Notes: generated by a model not told the origin, from the letters alone. 64,000 nucleotides of DNA from Hymenobacter cyanobacteriorum (GCF_022631375.1 NZ_JALBGC010000001.1:558001-622000), one strand, 5' to 3'; positions 8,030 to 18,771 are shown, numbered from the stretch's first letter. Program-made: numbers and translations.

Positions 8030-9640
8030 CTACCGCTCAATGTGCTTCACCTTGGCCTCGTCCAAATCGAGCTGGGCTTCCTGCTGGCGCAGCACCTCGT
8101 CGTCAAACGAGTCGTGGTGGCGCAGGTGCTCCAGGGCCTGGCGCTGCACGCCCAGCACGTCGAGCAGGACCAGGTGGTACTGACGCAGGGTTTCGCGACC
8201 GGCCTCGTTCACTTCCAAGGAGTTGAGGGTACGGGCAGTAAGGTTGATTTCGGTTTGCATGCGCTGCTGCAGGCGGGCGATAAGCTCGTTGGCCTCCGTT
8301 TCGGCGGGATACTTTCGCTGCAGGTGCTTCACGGCGGCGGTGCGCAGGTGTAGGCGCACGCCGGCTTCCTGCTCTTCGAGGGGCGTGCGGTCGTCGCGCT
8401 CCGCTATTTTGGTGAAGCGGATGATGGCCGGCAGCGTAAGCCCCTGCAGCACCAGCGTGACGAGGATAACCACGAAGGTGATGAACAGAATGAGGTTGCG
8501 CTGGGGAAATGCCGTGCCATCGGCCGCAAGCAGCGGCACCGACAGCGCCGAGGCCAGCGACACCACCCCGCGCATGCCCGCCCAGCCCAACACCAGCGTG
8601 CCCTGCCAGCCCGGGCTCGGCTCGCTGTTGCAGATTTTCTCGCTCAAAAACCGCGGGATGAAGGCCGCCGGGTACATCCACAGCAGCCGAATCACAATCA
8701 CCAGCCCGCTCATTAGCAGGCCGTAGGCAATGGCCTGCTGCAGCGAGTAATTGCCCAGCCCCTCCACCGCAATGGGCAGCTGCAAACCAATGATAATGAA
8801 CACCAACCCATTCAGCACGAAGCTCACGCTGGCCCACACGCTATTGGCCTGCAGGCGGGTGTTGGCATCGAACACGCGGTGCGAGAGGTGCGAGAGCAGC
8901 AACCCGCCGCTCACCACCGCCAGCACGCCGGAGAAGTGAAACTCTTCGGCCAGCAGGTACATCACGTAGGGCGCCATAAAGGTGAGCGCCGTGTTGATGC
9001 TGGGCGAAGTGGGCAGATACTTGTGAATGAGGAAAAAGAAGCAGGCCACCACCAGCCCTACTACCAGCCCCATGCCGCTCACCACCACAAAGCTGGTGGC
9101 GGCCTCCTGCCACACAAACGTGCCCGACAGCACCGCCAGCAGTGCAAACCGAAACACAATCAGGCTACTGGCATCGTTAATCAAACTCTCGCCTTCCAGA
9201 ATGGCCGTCACCCGCCGGGGCACCTTCACGCCGCGTAGCACCGAAGTGGCAGCCACGGCATCGGGTGGCGAAATGATGCCGCCCAGCAAAAAGCCCAGCC
9301 CCAGCGTGAACCCCGGAATGACGGCCCGCGCCACGTAGGCCACAATGCCCGACGTGAAGGCCACCAGCCCGAACGCGAGCAGCCCAATGGCCCGCCGCCA
9401 GCGCCAGAAGTCGTTCCAGGACGTCATCCAGGCCGCTTCGTAGAGCAGTGGGGGCAGGAAAATCAGGAAAATGAGGTCGGGCGCGATGGCCACGCGCGGC
9501 AGGCCGGGCACGAAGCTCAGCGCCAGCCCGCCCAGCACCAGGAAAATGGGGTAGGAAATGCCCAGCTTCTGCCCCAGCATCACCAGCAAAAACACGGCGA
9601 ACAGCAGGCCGAGAATAAGGAGGAGGCTTTCGTGCAGCAT
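8030..9640 (-). CDS. Na+/H+ antiporter, CPA1 family (NhaP/NHE-like)
   Basis: The 536-residue product has about 12 hydrophobic segments in residues 1-400 and a helical cytosolic tail (residues 400-536). Family motifs are visible: FLPPLLYEAAW near residue 65 (inhibitor-binding loop of NHE/NhaP), GGIISPPDAVAATSVLRG near residue 140, and the ion-binding GESLINDASSLIVF near residue 170. It exchanges cytoplasmic Na+ (or K+) for protons at the inner membrane. The tail contains charged coiled-coil-like sequence ending VLRQQEAQLDLDEAKVKHIER, probably regulatory. It stands alone, with a GTCATGC repeat downstream. Confidence 0.92.
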   Translation of the reverse strand: MLHESLLLILGLLFAVFLLVMLGQKLGISYPIFLVLGGLALSFVPGLPRVAIAPDLIFLIFLPPLLYEAAWMTSWNDFWRWRRAIGLLAFGLVAFTSGIVAYVARAVIPGFTLGLGFLLGGIISPPDAVAATSVLRGVKVPRRVTAILEGESLINDASSLIVFRFALLAVLSGTFVWQEAATSFVVVSGMGLVVGLVVACFFFLIHKYLPTSPSINTALTFMAPYVMYLLAEEFHFSGVLAVVSGGLLLSHLSHRVFDANTRLQANSVWASVSFVLNGLVFIIIGLQLPIAVEGLGNYSLQQAIAYGLLMSGLVIVIRLLWMYPAAFIPRFLSEKICNSEPSPGWQGTLVLGWAGMRGVVSLASALSVPLLAADGTAFPQRNLILFITFVVILVTLVLQGLTLPAIIRFTKIAERDDRTPLEEQEAGVRLHLRTAAVKHLQRKYPAETEANELIARLQQRMQTEINLTARTLNSLEVNEAGRETLRQYHLVLLDVLGVQRQALEHLRHHDSFDDEVLRQQEAQLDLDEAKVKHIER

Positions 9641-9781
9641 GAGGAAACCGAGGCGTCTAAACGCCTCAAAGAAACGCCAACGGCGCGCGCCTGCGCAACG
9701 CCAAGCCGCAAAGCGTACCGCCCGGCGGCCTTATTCCGCTATTTAGGCTACGCCAAAAGCCGGCTCACCGCCGCGCACTCC

Positions 9782-9955
9782 TTAGCGATGCCACAGCTGC
9801 CGGCCCGCGGTCGGGCGCCGGGGCCGGTCGAACAACACCACGTAGAGCACCCCCAGCAAAGGGGTTAGCAGCAGGGCGCACAGCATGCGCAGGTGCCAGT
9901 AATGAGCCGGGCTCAGGTCCCAGGCTTGGGCGAAGTGATTTATGAGGTGTGCCAT
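9782..9955 (-). CDS. Small hypothetical membrane protein (57 aa)
   Basis: A short frame starts at the ATG at 9955 and encodes 57 residues with one strong membrane helix (MLCALLLTPLLGVLYVVLF, about residues 24-42). A positively charged tail (DRPRRPTAGRQLWHR) would face the cytoplasm. It lies in the 485-nt gap between the antiporter and pyrG, which otherwise holds a short hairpin at 9650-9667 and the pyrG promoter. No family is recognised. The helix plus positive-inside tail makes it more credible than the overlapping frames, but it could still be non-coding. Confidence 0.4.
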   Translation of the reverse strand: MAHLINHFAQAWDLSPAHYWHLRMLCALLLTPLLGVLYVVLFDRPRRPTAGRQLWHR

Positions 9956-9996
9956 GAATAAAGATACGAAATTCCGCAATCGTTTGCCACACGTAA

Positions 9997-11784
<1,788 letters not shown>

Positions 11785-11814
11785 TCCATCCTGTCGCTCT
11801 CCGCATTAATTACG

Positions 11815-11853
11815 TGCCCCGGCCCTTCGCTTAAAGCAAAAGGACCGGGGCAT
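11815..11853 (+). terminator. GC-rich hairpin after pyrG
   Basis: TGCCCCGG and CCGGGGCA pair around an internal CCCTT...AAGGA extension, but only a weak T-run follows. It is a plausible terminator or 3' processing hairpin for pyrG. Confidence 0.5.
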
Positions 11854-11889
11854 CGTTTAGCACGACGGTTACGCCTGCGCTTCGCACCG

Positions 11890-11897
11890 TACCTTTG
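11890..11897 (+). promoter_or_regulatory. -7 box of yidC
   Basis: TACCTTTG is an exact TAnnTTTG match, 23 nt before the yidC ATG at 11921. This supports separate transcription from pyrG. Confidence 0.6.
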
Positions 11898-11920
11898 CCC
11901 CTTCGCAACCTTTTTTACTA

Positions 11921-13720
11921 ATGGATAGAAATTCAGCAACCGGCCTGTTCCTTATTTCAGCCTTGCTCCTCGTGTACCTGTTCTTCTTCAGCCCGAAGAA
12001 GCCGGATGAAAAAGCCGCCGGCAAAACCCCGCCTGCTACCACCGCCGCCGCTAAAGCTGGCGCGACGCCCCCTGCCCCCACGGCCCTCGCCTCGGAAACG
12101 GCCCTCGACACCACCGCCGGCCCGGCCAAGGACGTGACCCTGGCCAACGAGAACCTGACCATCACCTTCTCGACCCGCGGCGGCCGCGTGACGGCCGTGC
12201 GGCTGAACAAATACAAAACGTTCTTTGGCAAACCGCTCGATTTGTTCGATGCCAAAAGCGCCCGCATGGACACCAAATTCCGGACGGTGGATGGCAAAAC
12301 CATCAAGTTTTCGGACCTGAATTTCCAAGCCGTGCCGTCGCAGGCCGCTGGTGGCTCGGTGCTCACGTTCTCGGCTCCGGTGGCCGGGGGCAGCATCGTG
12401 CAGACGTACTCACTGCCCGCCAACAGCTTCGAACTGAAATACGACCTGCGCCTGCTGGGCCTGGAGCGTATCGTGGCGCAGGAGCCGCTCACCTTCACCT
12501 TCCTGGACCAGGTGCGCCAGACCGAGCAGGACCTGAAGCAGAACCGCAACCACACCACCATCAACCACTACCTGGCCGTCGGCGACCAGGGCTCGCTGTC
12601 CGAAACCAGCGAGAAGCCCGAGGAATACAAAGCCCTCGGCCCCGTGAAATGGGCCGCCCACAAGCACGATTTCTTCGTGGCCGGCCTTATTGCCGACCAG
12701 CAGCCCTTCGCAGGCGGTGCCTTCAATGCCGACGTGAACCTGGGCGATTCCACGACCATCAAAACCCTGAGCTCGACGCTGACCATTCCGGTGGCCGAAG
12801 TGGAGCAGGGCCGCGGCCAGTACCGCTTCTTCTTCGGCCCGAACTCGTTCAACCTGCTCAAGGCCGTGGCGCCGGAGTTTGACCGCAACGTGTACCTCGG
12901 CTGGGGCCTGTTCCGCTGGGTGAACCGCTTTGTGATACTGCCGGTGTTCCACTTTCTGGAGCAGTTCATCTCGTCCTACGGCGTTATCATCGCGCTGCTG
13001 GTGCTGCTCATCAAGCTCGTGACCTGGCCGCTCACCTACAAAAGCTACGAGAGCCAGGCCCGCATGAAAGTGCTGAAGCCCGAGATTGACGAGCTGAAAG
13101 CCAAGCACGGCGACGACGCCACCAAGGTGCAGCAGGAAACCATGAAGCTGTACCAGGAATTTGGCGTGAGCCCGCTCAGCGGCTGCGTGCCCCAACTGCT
13201 CACGCTGCCGATTCTGTTCGCCATGTTCCAGTTCTTCCCGAACGCCATCGAGCTGCGCCAGCAAAGCTTCCTCTGGGCCAAGGACTTGAGCAGCTACGAC
13301 GTGTTCATCAAACTGCCGTTCTACGTGAAATGGTACGGCGACCACGTGTCGATGTTCACGCTGATGATGACGGCCTCGACCCTGCTCATGACCTGGCAGA
13401 GCAACCAGACCAACACGGCCATGCAGGGTCCGATGAAGACCTACAGCTACCTGATGCCCATCATCTTCCTGTTCGTGCTGAACAGCTTCGCGGCGGGCCT
13501 CACCTGGTACTACTTTGTGTCGAACGTCATCACCTTTGCCCAGCAGGCCATCACGAAAACTTTCGTGGACGACACGAAAATCCGCGCCCAGCTCGACGCC
13601 AACAAAATCAAGAACAAGGACAAGAAGCCCGGCGGCATCCAGGGCCGCATTGCCGAAGCCATGAAAGCCGCGCAGGAGCGTGAGGCGCAGGCCAAAGCCC
13701 AGGCCCGCAAGAAGTCGTAG
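11921..13720 (+). CDS. yidC: Membrane protein insertase YidC
   Basis: The 599-residue product has the Gram-negative YidC layout. One N-terminal membrane helix (residues about 6-24) is followed by an Ala/Pro/Thr-rich linker (to about 65). A large periplasmic beta-domain spans about 70-335. The conserved insertase core (about 350-560) includes FISSYGVIIALLVLLIKLVTWPLTYKSY-type and LSGCVPQLLTLPILFAMFQFFPN-type helices. The C-terminal tail is basic (QAKAQARKKS), as expected for ribosome contact. It inserts and folds inner-membrane proteins with or without SecYEG. It is followed by an inverted repeat and a strong terminator, so it appears monocistronic. Confidence 0.96.
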   Translation: MDRNSATGLFLISALLLVYLFFFSPKKPDEKAAGKTPPATTAAAKAGATPPAPTALASETALDTTAGPAKDVTLANENLTITFSTRGGRVTAVRLNKYKTFFGKPLDLFDAKSARMDTKFRTVDGKTIKFSDLNFQAVPSQAAGGSVLTFSAPVAGGSIVQTYSLPANSFELKYDLRLLGLERIVAQEPLTFTFLDQVRQTEQDLKQNRNHTTINHYLAVGDQGSLSETSEKPEEYKALGPVKWAAHKHDFFVAGLIADQQPFAGGAFNADVNLGDSTTIKTLSSTLTIPVAEVEQGRGQYRFFFGPNSFNLLKAVAPEFDRNVYLGWGLFRWVNRFVILPVFHFLEQFISSYGVIIALLVLLIKLVTWPLTYKSYESQARMKVLKPEIDELKAKHGDDATKVQQETMKLYQEFGVSPLSGCVPQLLTLPILFAMFQFFPNAIELRQQSFLWAKDLSSYDVFIKLPFYVKWYGDHVSMFTLMMTASTLLMTWQSNQTNTAMQGPMKTYSYLMPIIFLFVLNSFAAGLTWYYFVSNVITFAQQAITKTFVDDTKIRAQLDANKIKNKDKKPGGIQGRIAEAMKAAQEREAQAKAQARKKS

Positions 13721-13735
13721 TCAGAACGACAAAAC

Positions 13736-13833
13736 AGAACGTCATGCTGCGCTTGTCGAAACATCTCTACCGCGAAAAGTAATTCATTTACTCATGCGGT
13801 AGAGATGTTTCGACAAGCGCAGCATGACGTTCT
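13736..13833. repeat. Perfect 38-bp inverted repeat (GTCATGC family)
   Basis: The left arm at 13736-13773 (AGAACGTCATGCTGCGC...) and the right arm at 13796-13833 are exact inverse copies with a 22-nt spacer. It begins 16 nt after the yidC stop and precedes an ordinary terminator, so the repeat is not needed for termination here. Confidence 0.9.
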
Positions 13834-13846
13834 ACTTTAAACCTTG

Positions 13847-13897
13847 AAACCGGCAATACGAAAACCGCAGGCACGGTTTTCGTATTGCCGGTTTTTT
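13847..13897 (+). terminator. Strong intrinsic terminator of yidC
   Basis: A perfect 20-bp stem (AACCGGCAATACGAAAACCG and its inverse) with a 6-nt loop is followed by a T6 tract ending near 13897. Confidence 0.85.
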
Positions 13898-13933
13898 GTT
13901 ATCAACTTTCACCGCTTCAACACTTCGCCCGCC

Positions 13934-14473
13934 ATGCGTATTCTTTCGCTGCTTCTGCTGCTCAGTTTCTTCAGCTTTTCCCTCGTGCCGACGGCCACTG
14001 CTCAGGGCACGTCAACCAAAAAAGTAAAGGTGAAAAAGGCGGGCAAGAAGACGGTTTTAACGACTAAAGCAACCGCTACGCCGGCCCCGGCCGGCCCGGT
14101 CCTCACCTTCGAGCGCACGCCCTGCTTCGGCGCCTGCCCCGCCTACAGCATGCAGGTGTACGCCGACGGCCGAGTGGCGTACGAAGGCCGCCACTCGGTG
14201 CCCCTGATGGGCAAGCGCGACTTGAAGCTGCCCGCCACGGCGGTAGCCGAAATGCTACGCCAAGCCAAAGCGGCCCGTTTTGAGACATTCGATAAGGAAT
14301 ACCTGACTGGCGCTACCGACCTGCCCAGCACCGTGGTGGCCATCCGCCAGCCCGACGGCAGCTTCAAAAAAGTGAAGGCCGAATCCAACGCGCCCGAAAA
14401 CGTGAAAGCGTATTTCGCATACCTCACCACGCAGTTCGACCAACTGGCCCAGCTGGACGGCGTAGAGAAGTAA
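13934..14473 (+). CDS. DUF6438 domain-containing secreted protein
   Basis: The 179-residue product has a signal peptide (about residues 1-21, LLLLLSFFSFSLVPTATA). A Lys-rich linker (KKVKVKKAGKKT) follows, then a DUF6438-type domain with its signature FERTPCFGACPAYSMQVYADGRVAYEGR from about residue 56. The two cysteines in PCFGACP are conserved in that family and could form a disulfide in the periplasm. Its function is unknown. I start it at the ATG at 13934; the longer frame runs back into the yidC terminator hairpin. Confidence 0.8.
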   Translation: MRILSLLLLLSFFSFSLVPTATAQGTSTKKVKVKKAGKKTVLTTKATATPAPAGPVLTFERTPCFGACPAYSMQVYADGRVAYEGRHSVPLMGKRDLKLPATAVAEMLRQAKAARFETFDKEYLTGATDLPSTVVAIRQPDGSFKKVKAESNAPENVKAYFAYLTTQFDQLAQLDGVEK

Positions 14474-14497
14474 GGCGAATTCGCGACGAAGAAAACG

Positions 14498-15340
14498 CTA
14501 GTGGGAACTGCTGGCTTTCGGCTTGAAAACCGCCCGAAAGGCCCGTAGCGCCGCCGGATGATAGATGGTGGCGTGCGTTTCCTCCGGCATCGGCTCGTAG
14601 TGCCAGCTGCCCAGTCGCGTCGCTTGGGGTCGGGCCAGCGCCATTAGGCGGCGGGTGGCGGCCGTGTCGCCGTGGATGCTAGTAGCCAGGTATACGGTTG
14701 CCGCCGGGCGGCTTTTTTGCAACAGCGTACTGGCTTGCGCAGCCAACTGGCCATTGTTCCACCACAGGCTGGGGTCGAAGGCGAGGTAGGTGTTGAACAA
14801 CTGGGGCTCCAGCAAGAGCGTTTCGAACACAAATAAGCCCGCCAGCGACTCGCCCACGATGGCCGTTTCGGCCGTGGTGCGGTAGCGCTGCTTCACCTGC
14901 GGCATCAGCTCCTCACGGATGAACTGGCGGTAGGCCGCCGAGCCGCCCACTTTGGGCGCAATTTTTCGGTCTTCAGCCACCGTGGTGGGGCCGGTGAGGT
15001 CGCGGCGGCGCTGGGTGTTTTCGATGCCCACCAGAATAAAGGGCCGCATCGTGCCGTTGCCCGTCAGCACCTGCACGAGGCCCGCCACGTGCAGGAAGTC
15101 CTCGCCAATCCCGCCGTCGGGCATGTACAGCACCGGCAGCCGCACCGTGGCCGAGTCGGTATAAGCCGGCGGCAAATACACGTTGATGCGCCGCGTTTCG
15201 CCCAACGCTTTGGATTCGAGGGTAAAGGTCTGACCGATAACCAGCGGGGTGGCCGCCGGAGGGGCCGTCTGAGCGTGCGCCGCGTCCGTTACGGCAGTAG
15301 CCAGGGCCGCCGCCGCTCCTATCATTCTCAAATACCGCAT
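14498..15340 (-). CDS. Secreted alpha/beta-hydrolase, esterase family (enterochelin-esterase-like)
   Basis: The 280-residue product has a signal peptide (residues 1-23) and an esterase D / Fes-like fold. LGETRRINVYLPPAYTDS opens the hydrolase domain, followed by LPVLYMPDGG. The nucleophile is S165 in VGESLAGLF, and FDPSLWWNN near residue 190 is typical of the IroE/BesA branch. A late histidine in EETHATIYHPA completes the triad. Related enzymes cleave ferric siderophore esters or act on acyl thioesters. The periplasmic location suggests a siderophore or cell-envelope ester, but the substrate is not shown. It is transcribed with, or downstream of, the peptide-binding protein gene (24-nt gap). 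Confidence 0.88.
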   Translation of the reverse strand: MRYLRMIGAAAALATAVTDAAHAQTAPPAATPLVIGQTFTLESKALGETRRINVYLPPAYTDSATVRLPVLYMPDGGIGEDFLHVAGLVQVLTGNGTMRPFILVGIENTQRRRDLTGPTTVAEDRKIAPKVGGSAAYRQFIREELMPQVKQRYRTTAETAIVGESLAGLFVFETLLLEPQLFNTYLAFDPSLWWNNGQLAAQASTLLQKSRPAATVYLATSIHGDTAATRRLMALARPQATRLGSWHYEPMPEETHATIYHPAALRAFRAVFKPKASSSH

Positions 15341-15364
15341 TATCTGGTTCGTTTTTGTGAATGG

Positions 15365-17161
15365 TTATTCCTTGCGCACGCGCTCCAGCAGCAGCTGGTT
15401 CATCGGGTTCGGCGTAAGGCCGCGCACGTTGTTCTGGGTCAGGCGCACCACCTCGTCGTAGTACAGGCTGATAACGGGCGACTCTTCCACCACAATGCGG
15501 TCCATGGCCTGGTACAGCCTTGTGCGCTTGGTCACGTCCTGGGTGCGGCGGGCTTCGTCGTAGAGTTTGTCGTAGGCCGCGCTTTTGAAGTGGGTTTTAT
15601 CCGGCCCGGCGGGGCTAAAATTGGGGCTGTAGAACAGCGCCAGGTAGTTTTCGGCATCGGGGTAGTCGCCCAGCCAGCTTTTGGCGAAGAAGGCCACCCG
15701 GCCGTTATCCACCAAATCCTGCTGCGCCGCCGACTGGTTGATGTCAATCTGGACCTGCACGCCCACGTCGGCCCACTGCTTCTGCAAATACTCACCTATC
15801 TCCTTGCGTTCCAGCACCGTACTCAGGCGCAGCTTCAGCGGCCGCTGCGGGCCGTAGCCGGCGGCGCGCAGCAGCTGGCGGGCCTTCTGCGGCTGGTAGG
15901 TGTAGCCGGGCACTTCCTTTTCGGAGAACGAAGGCAGCGCCGTGGGCACGAAACCCGAGGTGCCGGCGTGGCCTACCCGGTTCAGCAGATAAGTCAGCAT
16001 TTCGGGCTTGTTGAGAGCGTAATTCAGGGCTTGGCGCACGCGCTTATCGCGCAAGGCCCGTCCCTGAATGGCCTGCTCCCCAATCAAATTGGCCGAATCG
16101 AGCTGAATGCCCAGGTACTCAGTGTTCAAATAGGGCGCTTTCTGCACCGTGAACTTGCCCTTGAAATCCTCCCGAATAGTACCATCGGGGTGCATAATCA
16201 AGTCGCGCGAGCCAGCACGGATGCCGGACAGGAAATCCAGCTTGCCCTGCATAAAAGTCAGAAACTCCGTCTTGCGGTCGGGCAGGAAACTCACCGCCAC
16301 GGCATCGAGGTAAGGCAACGGGTGGCCTTTTTTATCACTGCGCCAGTAGTCAGGGTTGCGCTCATACAGCAGCACGTTGCCCTCGTCCCACAGCTTGAAG
16401 CGGAACGGACCCGTGCCCACCGGGTGCTCGCGGAAGTCCTTGCCATACTTTTCCACGGCCTCGTGCGGCACCACGTAGGCGTATGGCATCGTGAGAATGC
16501 CCAAAAACGGAATGAACGGCTCCTTTAAATGGATGCGCAGCGTGGAATCGTTGGCCGCCACGAAAGCCGTGTCGCTGATGCTGCCGTCGGGCTTCTCCAG
16601 CACTTTGCCCCGAAAAATCCAGCCGCCCGAGCTGGCCGTGGCCGGGTCGAGAATGCGTTTGAAGCTGTAAACGAAATCCTGCGCAACAACCTGACGTGTA
16701 GCCACAGGATAAGCCTCTGTTCCATACTTTTCCACTTCAGCCCTACTGCGCTCAGGGTGGTCTTTCAACTCTTGGTCTATCAATGCCTTCGTATCTACAC
16801 CTGAAGGCATGAATACGGCTTCGTTTTCATGGAAAAGCACCCCTTGCCGAAGCACGAACGTATACGTGCGCCCATCGGGCGAAATCGTGTAGCGCCGGGC
16901 CAGCGCCGGCACCGGCAGCAGGGTCGAATCCAGTTCCATCAACCCGTTGAACAGCTGCGACACGGCCCAGGAGTTGGCCTGGTTGCGGGCGAAAGCCGGG
17001 TCGAGCGACGAGAGTGCCTCGGGCTGATTGTAGCGGAACACGCGGCGCTCGTCGGCCGCCGGGCGGGCCGCGTCGTGGCAGCCGGCCAGCGCCAGCGCAG
17101 GCAGCCAGAATCCAAAAGGTTTAGCCAATAAGCTAGCCCAGCGAGCCAAAAAAGGGGCCAT
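15365..17161 (-). CDS. ABC transporter peptide-binding lipoprotein (SBP family 5)
   Basis: The 598-residue product is an OppA/DppA-type solute-binding protein. Its lipobox ends LAGC (C28). The body shows family 5 features: ALSSLDPAFARNQANSWAVSQLFNGLMELD near the N-terminus, TYTFVLRQGVLFHENEA and the VGTGPFRFKLWDEG segment. The C-terminal lobe carries LLRAAGYGPQRPLKLRL. It would bind oligopeptides in the periplasm for import. No permease or ATPase gene lies next to it, so it must work with components encoded elsewhere. The esterase gene follows 24 nt downstream on the same strand. Confidence 0.9.
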   Translation of the reverse strand: MAPFLARWASLLAKPFGFWLPALALAGCHDAARPAADERRVFRYNQPEALSSLDPAFARNQANSWAVSQLFNGLMELDSTLLPVPALARRYTISPDGRTYTFVLRQGVLFHENEAVFMPSGVDTKALIDQELKDHPERSRAEVEKYGTEAYPVATRQVVAQDFVYSFKRILDPATASSGGWIFRGKVLEKPDGSISDTAFVAANDSTLRIHLKEPFIPFLGILTMPYAYVVPHEAVEKYGKDFREHPVGTGPFRFKLWDEGNVLLYERNPDYWRSDKKGHPLPYLDAVAVSFLPDRKTEFLTFMQGKLDFLSGIRAGSRDLIMHPDGTIREDFKGKFTVQKAPYLNTEYLGIQLDSANLIGEQAIQGRALRDKRVRQALNYALNKPEMLTYLLNRVGHAGTSGFVPTALPSFSEKEVPGYTYQPQKARQLLRAAGYGPQRPLKLRLSTVLERKEIGEYLQKQWADVGVQVQIDINQSAAQQDLVDNGRVAFFAKSWLGDYPDAENYLALFYSPNFSPAGPDKTHFKSAAYDKLYDEARRTQDVTKRTRLYQAMDRIVVEESPVISLYYDEVVRLTQNNVRGLTPNPMNQLLLERVRKE

Positions 17162-17179
17162 GCGAACAGGGAAAGAATG

Positions 17180-17187
17180 TATCTTTG
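17180..17187 (+). promoter_or_regulatory. -7 box upstream of parA
   Basis: TATCTTTG matches TAnnTTTG exactly. It lies 153 nt before the parA ATG, so the parA leader would contain the whole inverted repeat at 17217-17335. Confidence 0.55.
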
Positions 17188-17216
17188 TGCAATGCTACGG
17201 CAAAAGTTATTCATTA

Positions 17217-17335
17217 TTAGTTGTCGGTTGTTCGTTGTCAGTTGTTAGTCCGTGACGCTTAGAAGGCCCGCAAACTGACCCTGAAGACCAAACAACCAGC
17301 AACTGACAACGAACAACGGACAACTGACAACTAAC
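17217..17335. repeat. Inverted repeat of the GACAAC/GTTGTC family in the parA leader
   Basis: The left side (17217-17250) is built of GTTGT-type units (TTAGTTGTCGGTTGTTCG...) and the right side (17291-17335) of the inverse AACAACGGACAACTGACAAC units. The arms are imperfect because the units are short and degenerate. Relatives lie at 20676-20760 and 24056-24150. Confidence 0.8.
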
Positions 17336-17339
17336 TCCA

Positions 17340-18146
17340 ATGGGAAAAATCATCGCGGTAGCCAATCAGAAAGGCGGGGTGGGCAAAACCACTACTTCCA
17401 TTAACCTCGCGGCTTCCCTGGCCGCCCTGGACTACCGGACCCTGCTCGTCGACGCCGACCCCCAGGCCAATGCCACCTCGGGCGTGGGCTACGACCCCAA
17501 GGACATCCAGAACAGCATCTACGAGTGCATGGTCGACGGCATCAATGCCCAGGACATCATCGTGCCCACCAACATTCTGCCCCACCTCGACCTCATGCCC
17601 TCCCACATCGACCTGGTGGGCGCCGAGGTGGAGATGATAAACCTGCCCAACCGCGAGGAGAAAATGAAGGAGGCCCTGCGCCCCCTCGCCGCCGAGTACG
17701 ACTTCATCATCATCGACTGCTCGCCCTCGCTCGGCCTCATCACGGTGAATGCCCTCACGGCGGCGCACTCGGTAATCATCCCGGTGCAGTGTGAGTATTT
17801 CGCCCTCGAAGGTTTGGGTAAACTCCTGAATACCATCAAAATCATTCAGAGCCGCCTCAACACCGAGCTTGAAATCGAAGGCATTCTGCTAACGATGTAC
17901 GACGTGCGCCTGCGCCTCTCCAACCAAGTGGTGGAGGAAGTGCGCATGCACTTCCAGCAGCTGGCCTTCGATACCATCATTCCGCGCAACGTGAAGCTGA
18001 GCGAGTCGCCCAGCTTCGGCATCCCCGTCATTCTGCACGACGCCGAGAGCAAAGGCTCCATCAGCTACCTCAACCTGGCCCGCGAAATCGTAGAGAAAAA
18101 CAGCGTGGAGGCTACCGAGGAAACGGCGGAGGACGAGCGGATTTAA
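17340..18146 (+). CDS. parA: Chromosome-partitioning ATPase ParA (Soj family)
   Basis: The 268-residue product has the deviant Walker A motif KGGVGKTT at residues 11-18, preceded by KIIAVANQ. It also has LLVDADPQANATSGVG (Walker A' region) and YDFIIIDCSPSLGLITVNAL (Walker B). The C-terminus SYLNLAREIVEKN is typical of Soj. It forms ATP-dependent dimers on nucleoid DNA and moves the ParB-parS complex. parB follows at 18880, but two unrelated low-GC genes lie between them. The 5' leader holds an inverted repeat. Confidence 0.96.
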   Translation: MGKIIAVANQKGGVGKTTTSINLAASLAALDYRTLLVDADPQANATSGVGYDPKDIQNSIYECMVDGINAQDIIVPTNILPHLDLMPSHIDLVGAEVEMINLPNREEKMKEALRPLAAEYDFIIIDCSPSLGLITVNALTAAHSVIIPVQCEYFALEGLGKLLNTIKIIQSRLNTELEIEGILLTMYDVRLRLSNQVVEEVRMHFQQLAFDTIIPRNVKLSESPSFGIPVILHDAESKGSISYLNLAREIVEKNSVEATEETAEDERI

Positions 18147-18165
18147 TCTTGCTTAATTTGCTGGC

Positions 18166-18546
18166 ATGGAATCTTACTCCGAACATCTGCTACCAGACTT
18201 TAGAGTAAGCTATAGCCTCTTTAGTGCCGAAGAAGGCGGTCGAAAGACACCTCATTTTCAGCATATCCGCTGGGATTTCTCTTACGAAGATGAAAGCATA
18301 GCCAGGCGTAATCAGCTCTTTATGATTTGGCCGGAGTTTATCACGGCATCCGGCCAAATGTTGCCTGAAGGAGAGCCAATGCCCCAGCATGGACTAGCTG
18401 ATATGTTTATCATTAATCCAGCTTACCGAGCCTTTCATTCCCAGCACATCAAACGTAGCTTGCGAGGCTATTTACATGAAGGCAAGAGAATTGGGGTTTG
18501 TGAAGTTGTTGAAATTCTTGCGCTTCACCAGAATCCAAAGTCGTAG
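18166..18546 (+). CDS. Hypothetical protein between parA and parB (126 aa)
   Basis: The complete 126-residue frame has an ATG 19 nt after parA. I recognise no domain with confidence. The C-terminal HIKRSLRGYLHEGKRIGVCEVVEIL resembles a small beta-barrel, loosely like the C-terminal region of EF-Tu-type domains, but this is only an impression. Base composition is clearly lower in GC than parA and parB, which suggests a separate origin. The sequence just upstream (TTGCTGGCA) recurs before the next gene. It may form a pair with the DUF433 gene 12 nt downstream. Confidence 0.65.
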   Translation: MESYSEHLLPDFRVSYSLFSAEEGGRKTPHFQHIRWDFSYEDESIARRNQLFMIWPEFITASGQMLPEGEPMPQHGLADMFIINPAYRAFHSQHIKRSLRGYLHEGKRIGVCEVVEILALHQNPKS

Positions 18547-18558
18547 CTTGCTGGCACG

Positions 18559-18771
18559 ATGAACCTCCGTTCCGCCCATCCTTTCATTAGCGTGGACCCC
18601 GAAACCCGTTTTGGGCGGCCGTGCATTATCGGTACCCGCATAAGCGTTGCTGACGTGTTGGGCTGGCTAAGCAATGGCATGAGTCACAAAGAAATCATTG
18701 AGGATTTCCCGGAGTTAAGCGAAGAATTAATTCAAGCCTGCCTGCACTACGCAGCCAATACAGAGGCCTGA
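18559..18771 (+). CDS. DUF433 domain protein (antitoxin-like)
   Basis: The 70-residue product is a single DUF433 domain. ISVDPETRFGRPCIIGTRISVADVLGWLSNGMSHKEIIEDFPELSEELIQACLHY matches the family from end to end (residues 10-64), with the GRPCIIGTRI core and a C-terminal winged-helix-like segment. DUF433 proteins are usually the antitoxin-like partner of a PIN-like DUF5615 protein. No DUF5615 gene follows here, because the next gene is parB. It is low in GC like its upstream neighbour, with which it may share a transcript. Confidence 0.85.
   Translation: MNLRSAHPFISVDPETRFGRPCIIGTRISVADVLGWLSNGMSHKEIIEDFPELSEELIQACLHYAANTEA

Noticed and set aside
9641..9781. Short frames after the antiporter start
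   Set aside because: They are basic low-complexity shadows. Only the 57-residue frame with a membrane helix at 9782-9955 was kept, at low confidence.
15089..16528. Long open frame opposite the peptide-binding protein and esterase genes
   Set aside because: It crosses two genes on the other strand, is His/Val-rich and carries no motif.
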